From positions 37,150-101,149 of the forward strand of contig NZ_LGHZ01000022.1 of NCBI RefSeq assembly GCF_001266615.1: DNA of 64,000 bases, written 5' to 3'. Origin of the DNA: Kluyvera genomosp. 1 (GTDB lineage: Bacteria > Pseudomonadota > Gammaproteobacteria > Enterobacterales > Enterobacteriaceae). The notes beneath the pieces are model-generated. The model did not search any database and had not been told where the DNA came from. It worked only from the letters and a program-made list of their open reading frames with translations. Within the stretch, counting starts at the first letter, position 1; every line of letters begins with the position of its first letter. Positions 1 to 8,774 of the stretch are shown here, one piece after another. A program made the position numbers and the translations under genes.

Positions 1-1845
1 TGGCAGACGGAACACTTCGGTCTGAATTTTCGATGGGTCGACATCGTTCGACTCACCGTGGTTCTGCCAGAAGGTCGATGTCTCGGTGTTGAGCGGATCG
101 ATGGTCACCAGGAACTTCAGTTTCGACAGTGACGCGACAATCTTATTCTTGTTCGGGAACGAAGCGACCGGGTTAAAGCCCTGGCAGATATAGCCATTGA
201 CCTTGCCCTGGTTCATCATTTCGAAGTACTGCAGGACGTCATACCCTTTATCCCACTTCGGCAGCCAATCAAAGCCCCAGCTGTTTTCCGCCGTGGCTTT
301 ATCGCCGTAGAAGGACTTCATCATTGAGACGAAGAATTTCGGGTAGTTGCCCCAATAGTTAACCTGACCATCCAGCAACGGTTTTGGCGTGTTGGCGGTG
401 AGATAGGTTTGCAGGTCAGCCTGTTTTTCGCTTGGCAACGTCATATAGCCTGGCAGGCTTTGTGACAGCAGGCCAAGGTCAGTTAGCCCCTGGATGTTGG
501 AGTGGCCGCGCAGGGCGTTCACACCACCACCGGCCATCCCCATGTTGCCCAGCAGCAGCTGGATCATCGCCATGGTGCGGATGTTCTGTGCGCCGATGGA
601 GTGCTGAGTCCAGCCCAGTGCGTACAGGAACGATGCGGTTTTGTCGTGAGCGCTGGTTTCTGCGATGTACTCACAGACCTTCAGGAAGTCGGCTTTCGGC
701 GTACCGCAAATCTGTTCAACCACTTCCGGCGTATAGCGGGAAATATGTTGTTTCAACAGATTCCAGACGCAGCGTGGATGGCTGAGGGTGGTATCGCGTT
801 TAGCGTGACCGTTCTCATCCAGCTCGTAGTTCCAGGAGGTTTTATCGTATTTACGCGCTTCTGCGTCATAACCACTGAACAGGCCATCGTCGAAGCTAAA
901 GTCTTCGCGCACGATCAGGCTGGCATTGGTATAGGCCTCGGTGTACTCACGGTTGAATTTTTCGTTATTCAACAGGTACAGCATGACGCCTGACAGGAAA
1001 GTAATGTCAGTACCGGAGCGAATAGGGGCATAGAAATCCGCCACTGACGCGGTACGCGTAAAGCGGGGATCGATAACAATCAGCTTCGCGCCATTGTGGA
1101 TCTTGGCTTCCATCGCCCAGCGGAATCCCACCGGATGCGCTTCTGCCGCGTTCCCACCCATCACTACGATGAGGTTGGCGTTCTTCATGTCGACCCAGTG
1201 GTTGGTCATCGCACCGCGACCAAATGTTGGAGCAAGACTTGCTACCGTTGGTCCGTGTCAGACACGCGCCTGGTTGTCGACCGCGAGCATACCCAGCGCG
1301 CGAGTGAATTTCTGTGTTAAATAGCCGGTTTCGTTACTGGATGCTGATGCGCACAGCATACCGGTGGAGAGCCAACGGTTGACGGTCGTGCCGGCATCGT
1401 TTTTCTCAATAAAGTTGGCATCGCGGTCGGCTTTCATCAGTTTAGAGATGCGGTCAAATGCCTCATCCCAACTGATTTGCTGCCATTTATCGGAGCCTGG
1501 CGCGCGATATTCTGGATACTTCAGGCGGCTTTCGGAGTGGATAAAGTCCACCAGACCAGCACCTTTCGGGCATAGAGCACCGCGGTTTACCGGGTGATCT
1601 GGATCCCCTTCGATATGGAAAATTGAGGCTTTCGCGTTTTTTGCGCCGTCGCCGAGGCTATACATTAAAAGCCCACAACCGACAGAGCAGTAAGTGCAGG
1701 TGTTACGGGTTTCGCGGGTGCGCAGCAATTTGTACTGCCGTGTTTCCGCGAGTGCGATACCTGGGGCAAAGCCCAGCGCCGCTGCCGTGGTTCCTGCCAT
1801 ACCGCCAGCGCAGATCTTAAAGAACTGCCTTCTGCTGACCTGCAT
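1..1845 (-). CDS. fdoG: Formate dehydrogenase-O major (alpha) subunit, selenoprotein, 5' part only
   Basis: Catalytic subunit of respiratory formate dehydrogenase-O, which oxidises formate in the periplasm using molybdopterin, selenocysteine and a 4Fe-4S cluster. The N-terminus carries a twin-arginine signal (SRRQFFK at residues 4-10) and an Ala-rich h-region. A Cys cluster follows (TCTYCSVGC, about residues 50-58, with ALCPKG further on). The frame is open for 615 codons to the window edge apart from a TGA at 1258-1260, codon 196, followed by HGPTVASLAPTFGRG. That is the selenocysteine position of this family, so the TGA is read as Sec. About 400 C-terminal residues lie outside the window. 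It is transcribed divergently from fdhD, which it needs for activation. FdnG is the main alternative, but the fdhD neighbour points to FdoG. Confidence 0.95.
1219..1260 (-). promoter_or_regulatory. Bacterial SECIS element directing Sec at the fdoG UGA
   Basis: Immediately 3' of the UGA (minus strand) an apical hairpin forms at 1246-1229: GG, a bulged U, AGCA, loop AGUCU, UGCU, CC. A bulged U and a GU in the loop are the SelB-binding features of enterobacterial SECIS elements. The spacing of about 14 nt from the UGA to the apical stem fits fdnG/fdhF-type elements. Confidence 0.85.
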
Positions 1846-2263
1846 GGATCGCTCCTTGTTTCGACATTGTCATTGCTTGTAGTTTTTCTTCGCCGGGGTG
1901 TGGCAAAGGCACTGAATCCTGCTATGCCCTCAATTCCAGGAGGGCTTTGATTCAGAATACCACATTATCGGTAGGCTTGTTCTAATGCGGTTAATGGTAG
2001 GTGAATGGATTTTGCTCGAATTAACATTGAACTGCGATGTTGATCGCAATTTAGTCTGATTTTTGGTGCATTTGAGGACATTATTAACAGCATTAACCAT
2101 TAGGGGTTATGCGCCGTTCGCCAGGCTTTTTTCGCGATATGGCATCAAAAATAGGAATTGTGCGTTATTGCACCACAAACTTGATCCATAATAAGCCTCA
2201 ATTCCCTCATCTTGTGATGGAATAGAGGCCCCGTATTTCCCGACGTTGTTCAGAGTATTTGCC
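1846..2263. promoter_or_regulatory. fdoG-fdhD divergent intergenic region with nested hairpin
   Basis: 418 bp without a credible gene, holding the divergent fdoG and fdhD promoters. A nested inverted repeat lies in the presumed fdoG leader: CTGAATC (1912-1918) with GATTCAG (1949-1955), enclosing GCCCTC (1926-1931) with GAGGGC (1940-1945). No Fnr or NarL site convinced me by eye. Confidence 0.5.
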
Positions 2264-3103
2264 GTGTTTAATTTTAAAGATGAAGTCGAACCTAAACCCA
2301 CGCTGCAGTTGATTGGTGCGGTCGAGCGTTCTGTCTTCAGAAGGCCACACATTATGCAACCCACCCAGGACATTCTTGCTGAAGAAGTTCCCGTTGCGTT
2401 GGTCTACAACGGCATTTCGCACGTCGTGATGATGGCGACGCCGAAAGATCTGGAAGCATTCGCTATTGGCTTCTCGTTATCTGAAGGCATTATCGAGCAT
2501 CCACGGGAAATCTTCGGTATGGACGTGGTTCCTGCCTGTAATGGCATGGAAGTTCACATTGAACTCTCCAGCCGCCGTTTTATGGGGCTTAAAGAGCGTC
2601 GCCGTGCGCTTGCTGGACGCACGGGCTGTGGTGTTTGCGGCGTTGAACAGCTTAACGATATTGGTAAACCCATCAAGCCGCTGCCTTTTAGCCAGACGTT
2701 CGATTTGGCCTACCTCGACCATGCGCTTCACCATTTAAACGACGTTCAGCCGGTCGGTCGCGAAACGGGTTGTACTCATGCTGCTGCCTGGATTATGCCA
2801 TCGGGCAAGCTGGTGGGGGGACATGAAGATGTGGGGCGCCATGTGGCGCTCGACAAACTGCTGGGGCACCGGGCAAAAGAAGGCGCCATTTGGCAGGCAG
2901 GAGCTGCGCTGGTCTCCAGTCGCGCCAGCTATGAAATGGTGCAAAAGTCGGCGATGTGCGGCGTCGAGATCCTGTTTGCCGTCTCTGCGGCTACCACACT
3001 GGCGGTGGAAGTGGCTGAGCGCTGCAACCTGACGCTGGTCGGTTTCTGCAAGCCGGGAAGAGCGACGATTTATACCCATCCACAGCGATTAATCGGTGCT
3101 TGA
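2264..3103 (+). CDS. fdhD: Formate dehydrogenase accessory sulfurtransferase FdhD
   Basis: Carries sulfur from IscS to the molybdenum cofactor, which formate dehydrogenases need for activity. The family's CxxC appears in [12 protein letters not shown], followed by the conserved [20 protein letters not shown] and [16 protein letters not shown] blocks. I chose the GTG at 2264 (279 aa, against about 277 in E. coli). A TTG six codons upstream (2246) is also open, and neither has a strong Shine-Dalgarno, so the start is uncertain. The N-terminal 45 residues differ from the E. coli sequence I remember, while the rest is nearly identical. It is divergent from fdoG, its client. Confidence 0.93.
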   Translation: MFNFKDEVEPKPTLQLIGAVERSVFRRPHIMQPTQDILAEEVPVALVYNGISHVVMMATPKDLEAFAIGFSLSEGIIEHPREIFGMDVVPACNGMEVHIELSSRRFMGLKERRRALAGRTGCGVCGVEQLNDIGKPIKPLPFSQTFDLAYLDHALHHLNDVQPVGRETGCTHAAAWIMPSGKLVGGHEDVGRHVALDKLLGHRAKEGAIWQAGAALVSSRASYEMVQKSAMCGVEILFAVSAATTLAVEVAERCNLTLVGFCKPGRATIYTHPQRLIGA

Positions 3104-3160
3104 TTTATATTCAATTATTTTGACAGATAACAGCAAATCCTTCCGCTTTTAGTTGATTAA

Positions 3161-3200
3161 GATGTGACCTATTATTTATCACATCAAGGCGACACGCCTT
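3161..3200 (+). promoter_or_regulatory. Inverted repeat and leader hairpin upstream of DUF1471 gene copy 1
   Basis: GATGTGA (3161-3167) and TCACATC (3179-3185) form a perfect 7-bp inverted repeat with an 11-bp A/T-rich spacer containing a -10-like TATTAT. It is followed by AAGGCG-aca-CGCCTT (3186-3200), a 6-bp hairpin. Both are kept intact in copy 2, which suggests function. The arms resemble CRP half-sites, but the spacing is wrong for CRP. Confidence 0.5.
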
Positions 3201-3231
3201 ATCCAAACAACTAAATTAAAGGGTTTATATC

Positions 3232-3444
3232 ATGAAAAGCATCAAAACTTTCGTCGCAGTTATCGCTCTGGCTACTTCTTTCGGTACTTTTGCAGCACAA
3301 ACTGTGACTGCAACCGCCTCTACTATTGACGGTGCAGAAGCGAAAATTGCTGCTCAGGCTGAACAAGCAGGCGCAAGCTCTTATAAAATTACTCAGGCTT
3401 ACACCGGTAACCGTGTGCACATGACGGCTGAACTGACCAAATAA
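3232..3444 (+). CDS. DUF1471 (YhcN/BhsA-like) small secreted protein, copy 1
   Basis: 70-aa protein of the DUF1471 family, whose members are small periplasmic proteins linked to stress, biofilm and envelope responses in enterics. A Sec signal peptide (KSIKTFVAVIALATSFGTFA, residues 2-21) ends at Ala-Ala. The mature part of about 48 residues contains the typical AEAKIAAQAEQAGASSYKITQA segment. The start is clear: AAAGGG lies about 9 nt upstream of the ATG. The protein is identical to that at 8519-8731. The E. coli locus carries yiiG here instead. The specific function is unknown. Confidence 0.85.
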   Translation: MKSIKTFVAVIALATSFGTFAAQTVTATASTIDGAEAKIAAQAEQAGASSYKITQAYTGNRVHMTAELTK

Positions 3445-3463
3445 GCCACTAGCTACTGTCGAA

Positions 3464-3487
3464 AGAGCGCCCCAGGGGCGCTTTTTT
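3464..3487. terminator. Rho-independent terminator after DUF1471 gene copy 1
   Basis: GAGCGCCCC-AGGGGCGC followed by six T, 20 nt after the stop codon. It also faces the converging frvR end. Confidence 0.85.
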
Positions 3488-3492
3488 CGTTT

Positions 3493-5238
3493 CTACCGTT
3501 TGAGCAATGCAATGAAGTCGTTGTAGCCGGTTAGCCCGTGAATCATGTCAGCGGGAAGGCTATACAGAACGCTTGCTAAATAACTGAATACTTTTAGCTC
3601 ACTGCGCGCGTCGGCGGCAGCGCATGCGACGAGCAGGTGGTGTACCGGCTCATTGTTGACCAGCAATGGGTGGTCTAGCGTGATAAAAAATCCGCGAAAA
3701 TGGCGGCCCTGTTCGCTCCAGCAGTGAGGGATTGCCAGATGATTGACGATCAAATTCTCGCCTTCTTCTTCCCGGGCGCAGATTCTCTGTGCTTCATCGT
3801 CTGTGATCAAACCCAGCGCTGTGAGTTGGCTGCATATCTGAGTGGTAATGCTTTGCCATGATTCATCAGGTGTATTGGCATAGTGAAAACTGCCCTGTGA
3901 CGAAAAGAAACGCTCCGGCTGCTGGCGAATAAAGGCAGTGGTGAGGAAATTTTTGATCTGCTCAGTACCCGCTGATGTAATGATATTTTTAATTGTCAGG
4001 ACGTTGTTGAGTGAATCCTCCAGCAACTGGTGGCTGTTATTGACGATCAGTATGGGCTCCACTTCCAGACTCATTGCGGTCACTTCTGAAGGTGTTCGCG
4101 CAATCATCACTCGGCAATTTAAGACGTCCCGCTCGATAGCCAGCTGGTTAATCGTTGCAATGGCATTCTGGTCGGACAGCAAAATAATGGGCTGGCGTTC
4201 GTTTTGATGCCTTTCCAGCGCACAGGCAAAGTAAAGCCCTATGAGATCGCTATCGAATAGTGGGATATCGAGCTTTTCGCGTAGCAACGCCAAAAAACGC
4301 AGACTCATGTCGAAAGCGGCTGGCCATGCGGCCTTCAGGTTGTTCATGCTGCCTTGTCGATGTTCTGGTAGCCACACGGGAGCGGATAGGCATCTGAGCA
4401 GGTGCCCGGTAATGTTTTCGATAAGCGGGTCGTCGATGATATTTAATGAGGTGACGCCAGGAATGCTTTGCAATAGTGAGACAACAGTATCTGAGGAGAT
4501 AGCCATCGCCTGCCGCCGTTGTTTTTCCAGAAGGCCCGTCAACGTTCTGAATGTTTTATTGCTAAGGTAAATGTCAGCCTGCTCTACCGCATTCTTCAAT
4601 GAGAAATGACGAGATTCTGGCCAGATGACCGTGAGCTGATTGCGCAGAGCATAGACTGCCAGAATCAAGCTAGTGAGGTACTCACCTGAAATTTGAGGAT
4701 AGGCATCAATAGCCCCACATGCCGCGTAGAGTTTTTCAATATTGCCTGTCGTAATGCCTGGAAGTGGAATTAATAGGGGATCACGCTTCAATAGGTTTGC
4801 CAGCAAAATAATGCGTTTATCTTCTGGAACATCGATGAAGTGCCCCATTCCTGGACGGCTACTCAGGCAAAAGGCCCGCTCGTAGCGTTGCTTCAGGCGC
4901 AGCAATTTTTCTGCCACCCAGGTTTCAGGCAAATTCAGCGCTGCGGCAAGTTCTACTCGTGGCGTGAAGGTGTTAAGTAGCAGAAACGCCAGCAACCGAT
5001 CATCATTATCATGACGTTGTAAAAGTTGGAAAAAACTGCGTCTGTCGGCGATATCTAGCTGATAGCCAGCACTACCGCCGGGCTGAATGCGGGCCCGGCC
5101 GCTGAGCGTAAAGTTTAGGTAATCAATGTCGCGCAGAATCGTACGGCTTGATACACCGGTTTGCCGTGCAAGTTCGCTTAGCGAGCTGGGCCGCTGTTCG
5201 AGAATGTCCACGAGTTTTAGCTGGCGTTCACTGAGCAT
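3493..5238 (-). CDS. frvR: FrvR, PRD/EIIA-domain transcriptional regulator of the frv operon
   Basis: 581 aa, about the length of E. coli FrvR. An N-terminal winged helix-turn-helix (LVDILEQRPSSLSELARQTG, then SSRTILRDIDYLN) is followed by PTS-regulation-domain-like segments in the middle. A C-terminal EIIA(fructose/mannitol)-like domain contains HLAIPHCWSE, whose His is the usual phosphorylation residue. Such regulators read the phosphorylation state of their cognate PTS. It is the last gene of frvABXR; its ATG overlaps the frvX stop by one base. The inducing sugar is not known. Confidence 0.9.
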   Translation of the reverse strand: MLSERQLKLVDILEQRPSSLSELARQTGVSSRTILRDIDYLNFTLSGRARIQPGGSAGYQLDIADRRSFFQLLQRHDNDDRLLAFLLLNTFTPRVELAAALNLPETWVAEKLLRLKQRYERAFCLSSRPGMGHFIDVPEDKRIILLANLLKRDPLLIPLPGITTGNIEKLYAACGAIDAYPQISGEYLTSLILAVYALRNQLTVIWPESRHFSLKNAVEQADIYLSNKTFRTLTGLLEKQRRQAMAISSDTVVSLLQSIPGVTSLNIIDDPLIENITGHLLRCLSAPVWLPEHRQGSMNNLKAAWPAAFDMSLRFLALLREKLDIPLFDSDLIGLYFACALERHQNERQPIILLSDQNAIATINQLAIERDVLNCRVMIARTPSEVTAMSLEVEPILIVNNSHQLLEDSLNNVLTIKNIITSAGTEQIKNFLTTAFIRQQPERFFSSQGSFHYANTPDESWQSITTQICSQLTALGLITDDEAQRICAREEEGENLIVNHLAIPHCWSEQGRHFRGFFITLDHPLLVNNEPVHHLLVACAAADARSELKVFSYLASVLYSLPADMIHGLTGYNDFIALLKR

Positions 5239-6308
5239 CAGGGTACCTGACGAAAATCGCGAAAGGCGTTGACGGTTTCGGCATTAAGCGAGATGAGCAG
5301 CTCGTGTACTAACGTAAACAAGGCATCGTAATCTGTTAAGGAAATCATACCGCTGTTGGCGTGGAGGTAGCGGGTAGGCAGGCATAACGCCACAACCGGC
5401 CGGCCACCGCCCATGACGTTATAGCGGCCGCCATCCGTCGCGCCGGTTTTCATGGTGGAGAACTGGAGTGGCGTACAGCTGCTTTGGGAACAGTTTCTTA
5501 GCGCATAAATCAGGCGCTGATTAGGGAAATAGCGCTTATCAAACAGCATTAGTCCCGGACCATCGCCCAGCCTAAGCGGGTATTTGATGCTGTCGATACC
5601 GGGTACATCGCCTGCTACGGCAGTGTCCAGTACGATGACAAGATCAGGTTTGATATGTTCTGCGGAGGTTTGCGCTCCGCGTAAGCCGACCTCTTCCTCG
5701 ACGCTGCCAACGCCGTAGAGAGTGATGTCTGGGTTATCAACGGCCTGTATGAGCTCAGCCATCAGCGCGCAGCCTACGCGGTTATCCAGCGCCTTGCCGA
5801 CGATTTTATCTTTCCCCCAGCGAGCAAAATTCGCTTCGGGACTAATAAAATCGCCGATCGCAATGCCGAATTTCTCTACGTCCTCGCGGCAATTCGCCCC
5901 GATATCAATGAACATCTCATCAAATGACAACGGCTGTTGTTTCTGTTTTTCAGTCAGCGCATGTGGTGCTACGGAACCAATTACGCCAGGAATCTTGGCA
6001 CCTGAGCGGCAACGAATAGTCACCCGGTGATTAAGCATCGACTGATTCCACCAACCGCCGATGGTGGTGAAGCGAATAAATCCACCTTCATCGATGTGAG
6101 TCACCATAAAGCCCACTTCATCCATATGGCCGACGATGGCGACTTTTGGCCCGCGAGCCCCTTTTCTGGCAACGAAGCTGCCGAGACCATCAAAGCTGAT
6201 TTCGTCAACACAGTCTTCCAGGGCGTGAATTAAAATTGAGCGAACTTCCTGTTCATCCCCGCTGACGGCGGTGGCTTCGCATAACTGCTGTAGTAACTCA
6301 ATGTTCAT
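5238..6308 (-). CDS. frvX: FrvX, M42-family metallopeptidase (aminopeptidase/endoglucanase family)
   Basis: 356 aa. M42 metal ligands and catalytic residues are visible: VGHMDEVGF (His and Asp), the GKALDNRVGC bridging Asp, SVEEEVGLRG (catalytic Glu pair), VIVLDTAVAGD, and GATDGG near the C-terminus. The family forms large tetrahedral aminopeptidases. Its presence in a PTS operon suggests action on a peptide- or amide-linked sugar, or on a sugar-phosphate derivative, but that is inference. It overlaps frvB by 11 bp. Confidence 0.9.
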   Translation of the reverse strand: MNIELLQQLCEATAVSGDEQEVRSILIHALEDCVDEISFDGLGSFVARKGARGPKVAIVGHMDEVGFMVTHIDEGGFIRFTTIGGWWNQSMLNHRVTIRCRSGAKIPGVIGSVAPHALTEKQKQQPLSFDEMFIDIGANCREDVEKFGIAIGDFISPEANFARWGKDKIVGKALDNRVGCALMAELIQAVDNPDITLYGVGSVEEEVGLRGAQTSAEHIKPDLVIVLDTAVAGDVPGIDSIKYPLRLGDGPGLMLFDKRYFPNQRLIYALRNCSQSSCTPLQFSTMKTGATDGGRYNVMGGGRPVVALCLPTRYLHANSGMISLTDYDALFTLVHELLISLNAETVNAFRDFRQVP

Positions 6309-7743
6309 GGGATAGCTCCTGCTGCGTGGCTTTACGTCTGAGCCACAATCCTTTCAGAATGATGATGAGCAAAATGTTGAGTACCAGACCAATCGCCAAT
6401 ACCAGATAAAATGCGCCTACTGGAGACATCAAGCCGATCAGCGGATCAAAAATACCTAAACCTGGAGCCAGCCGTTTTATCCCGAAGGCGATCACCAGCA
6501 TGCCGGTAATACCTCCAGAGAGCGTATTCGCGGTAATCATCGGCAGCGGTGCGGCAAGGGCGTAAGGAATGGCTGGTTCTGTGGCAACCGTTGCACCAAC
6601 GACAATTGCGCTGCTGGCAGCAGCCTTCTCTTGTTGAGTAAATAATTTGGGTGCCAGGTAGGTGGCAATACCCGCCGCGACGGGCGGCATCAATGCCACG
6701 ACGCCAACAATGGCGTACCAGTCATAAATATGTTTTTCCAGCAGAGAGAAACAGAAGAACCAGGCGGTTTTGTTGATTGGCCCACCCATATCGAAGGCCA
6801 GCATCGCCCCAACAAGGAAGGCGGCACCCATTTTCATGGAAGGTGGAATCGTATTCAGGAAGTGAAGCAGACCGCCCATGATATCTGACATCACAGGACC
6901 AACAACGTAGTAGGTCAGCACACCGAAAATCAGCAGAGTGACGAAGGGGATTAGCATGGAGCCGAGCAAAGGCTGCAGTGCTTTACCAAGGCGCACTTTG
7001 CGAAACCACAGGACGAAATAGCCGATTGCCAGCCCCAGTACTACCGCGCCGAGAAACCCCGCGCCGGACTGTGTGCCCAGCAGGCCCTTATCGTTGGCGA
7101 GGTAACACACCAGAAACGCAGGCGCGAATGCGGGTTTATCGGCAATCGACCATGCGATATACGCTCCCATAATGGGGATCATAAAGGTGAAACCCAGATA
7201 ACCGATAGATTCGACCACCCAGGTAAACGACGGCGCGCTTTTCGACATATCGGTGTAGGGAAGGCCGAACTGCACCAGCATATTGGCAATAGCAACCAGA
7301 ATACCGCCACCGATAACAAAGGGTAGGGCCGCTGAAACACCGGCCATCAGGTGGCTCATCACGCTGCCTTGTGGTACATCCTGCTGACCCAGCTTCACGC
7401 TACTATCTGCGGTGAAAAGCTGTGAATGTGAAGGCAATTGCGAGAATATCTGGTCGATATTCTTCAGTGCTTGTGAAATAGCAATCTCATATACTTTTTT
7501 CCCCGCGAAACGCGCTCGGTCTTCACCGCTCAAGCCGCGTCCAGTCGCCAGAATAACGTAATCAGCGGCGGCGATTTCATCATTGGTCAACCGGTTTTCG
7601 ACACCGCTGGAACCTTGAGTTTCGACTTTAATCGTATGGCCGAGCGCACGGGCTTTTTGCTCTAGCGCTTCTGCAACCATGTAGGTGTGGGCAATTCCAG
7701 CAGGGCAGTTGGTGATCGCCACTAAACGTAAGGATGACGCCAT
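6298..7743 (-). CDS. frvB: FrvB, fructose-like PTS enzyme IIBC
   Basis: 481 aa. The N-terminal EIIB domain has the phospho-cysteine motif ITNCPAGIAHTYM (residues 11-23). From about residue 125 an EIIC membrane domain follows with roughly ten hydrophobic segments and the family signatures FDMGGPINK and ATEPAIPYAL. It would transport and phosphorylate an unidentified fructose-like substrate using phosphate from FrvA. It lies 10 bp after frvA in the operon. Confidence 0.92.
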   Translation of the reverse strand: MASSLRLVAITNCPAGIAHTYMVAEALEQKARALGHTIKVETQGSSGVENRLTNDEIAAADYVILATGRGLSGEDRARFAGKKVYEIAISQALKNIDQIFSQLPSHSQLFTADSSVKLGQQDVPQGSVMSHLMAGVSAALPFVIGGGILVAIANMLVQFGLPYTDMSKSAPSFTWVVESIGYLGFTFMIPIMGAYIAWSIADKPAFAPAFLVCYLANDKGLLGTQSGAGFLGAVVLGLAIGYFVLWFRKVRLGKALQPLLGSMLIPFVTLLIFGVLTYYVVGPVMSDIMGGLLHFLNTIPPSMKMGAAFLVGAMLAFDMGGPINKTAWFFCFSLLEKHIYDWYAIVGVVALMPPVAAGIATYLAPKLFTQQEKAAASSAIVVGATVATEPAIPYALAAPLPMITANTLSGGITGMLVIAFGIKRLAPGLGIFDPLIGLMSPVGAFYLVLAIGLVLNILLIIILKGLWLRRKATQQELSHEH

Positions 7744-7753
7744 GGCTATTTCC

Positions 7754-8200
7754 CTATGAGGTTAAGGTTTGATTTAACAAAGCAAGTACCTGGTCGGCAT
7801 CGCCCTGTTTCAGCTGGCTGATAAAATCCTGATGGATAATTTTTCGGCACAGGGTGCCGATGATTTGGACCTGGGCGTCTTCACCGGTTTGCGGTACGCC
7901 AAGGCAGATCCAGCAATTGACGGCCTCGCCGTCGCTGGCCTTCCAGTCAATGAACTCAGATTTTCTGGCGAACAAAACAAAAGGCCGCTGTACTGAGGCG
8001 CTTTTGCCATGAGGGACGGCGATGCCGGAGCCGAATCCGGTGGAGTGCATTTTTTCTCGCAACAGCAGCGTTTGAAGAAACGCCTGACGGTCGGTGATAT
8101 GCCCGTTGTGAAAAGCCATATCTGCCAGCTGTTTAAGAATGGAATACACACTATTGCCCTGAATATTCAGGTTGATGCACTTTGCTGTAAGGGCGGGCAC
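7754..8200 (-). CDS. frvA: FrvA, fructose-like PTS enzyme IIA
   Basis: 148 aa, the same length as E. coli FrvA. The EIIA(Fru) active-site His is in GFGSGIAVPHGK (about residues 59-70). The start is a GTG with a GGAG-type site 7 nt upstream; no in-frame ATG gives the right length. It is the first gene of the frvABXR operon and passes phosphate from HPr to FrvB. Confidence 0.88.
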   Translation of the reverse strand: MPALTAKCINLNIQGNSVYSILKQLADMAFHNGHITDRQAFLQTLLLREKMHSTGFGSGIAVPHGKSASVQRPFVLFARKSEFIDWKASDGEAVNCWICLGVPQTGEDAQVQIIGTLCRKIIHQDFISQLKQGDADQVLALLNQTLTS

Positions 8201-8397
8201 GGTGGGGCTCCATTAAAATAGGTGAAGCCCAATTTTAACGACGCGCGTAGAGGGTGATGAGCGGCAATATGTCAGCCGTCTATGACATTTTGCTTAATAA
8301 GTAAGCGTGGACTTTGTGCGGCAGCCCACAGTTCATACGTAGTGAAACGGTAGATTTTGGGATTTTTTTGAAGGGAATAATGTCGATTAAAATTAAG
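8201..8397. promoter_or_regulatory. frv operon promoter region
   Basis: Gene-free DNA between divergent frvA and the second DUF1471 repeat. Presumed to hold the frv promoter and FrvR site. I see no clear palindrome or consensus hexamers beyond A/T-rich stretches. Confidence 0.4.
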
Positions 8398-8518
8398 TCA
8401 ATTATTTTGACTGAGATCAGCAAATCCTTCCGCTTTTAGTTGATGAAGATGTGACCTATTATTTATCACATCAAGGCGACACGCCTTATCCAAACAACTA
8501 AATTAAAGGGTTTATATC

Positions 8519-8731
8519 ATGAAAAGCATCAAAACTTTCGTCGCAGTTATCGCTCTGGCTACTTCTTTCGGTACTTTTGCAGCACAAACCGTGACCGCAA
8601 CCGCCTCTACTATTGATGGTGCAGAAGCGAAAATTGCTGCTCAGGCTGAACAAGCAGGTGCAAGCTCTTACAAAATCACTCAGGCTTACACCGGTAACCG
8701 TGTTCACATGACGGCTGAACTGACCAAATAA
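8519..8731 (+). CDS. DUF1471 (YhcN/BhsA-like) small secreted protein, copy 2
   Basis: The 70-residue product is identical to the protein at 3232-3444, with the same Sec signal peptide (residues 1-21). The seven nucleotide differences in the coding sequence are all synonymous third-position changes (Thr, Thr, Asp, Gly, Tyr, Ile and Val codons). Both copies therefore look functional and either constrained or homogenised by gene conversion. It sits between the frv operon and azlDC, and its terminator (8747-8774) faces the azlD end. Confidence 0.85.
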   Translation: MKSIKTFVAVIALATSFGTFAAQTVTATASTIDGAEAKIAAQAEQAGASSYKITQAYTGNRVHMTAELTK

Positions 8732-8746
8732 GCCGCTAGCCACTGT

Positions 8747-8774
8747 CGAAAGAGCGCCCCTGGGGCGCTTTTTT
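8747..8774. terminator. Rho-independent terminator after DUF1471 gene copy 2
   Basis: GAGCGCCCC-TGGGGCGC plus six T. It overlaps the last codons of convergent azlD (8773). Confidence 0.85.

Larger units (their letters stand above)
3111..3487 (+). repeat. 377-bp direct repeat, copy 1 (promoter, DUF1471 gene, terminator)
   Basis: Matches 8398-8774 over its whole length with no indel and about 14 substitutions by hand alignment. The unit contains an upstream regulatory region, a complete 70-codon gene and its terminator. The two copies bracket frvRXBA in the same orientation. Confidence 0.95.
8398..8774 (+). repeat. 377-bp direct repeat, copy 2 (promoter, DUF1471 gene, terminator)
   Basis: Second copy of the 3111-3487 unit. 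Upstream differences cluster near the 5' edge (four substitutions), with three in the terminator region. The regulatory inverted repeat and leader hairpin are unchanged. Confidence 0.95.

Noticed and set aside
432..993. Plus-strand open frames opposite fdoG
   Set aside because: Antisense to a conserved coding sequence, no ribosome site, no recognisable motif.
1258..1845. fdoG as a truncated 195-aa pseudogene
   Set aside because: The TGA is at the family's selenocysteine codon, with a SECIS hairpin and continuing homology.
2040..2110. NarL/Fnr-like sites in the fdoG-fdhD region
   Set aside because: Only partial heptamers and one TTGAT half-site; not distinguishable from chance by eye.
3111..8774. 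The DUF1471 repeats as insertion-sequence ends of a frv transposon
   Set aside because: No transposase, no terminal inverted repeats or target duplication; the repeats are complete host-type genes.
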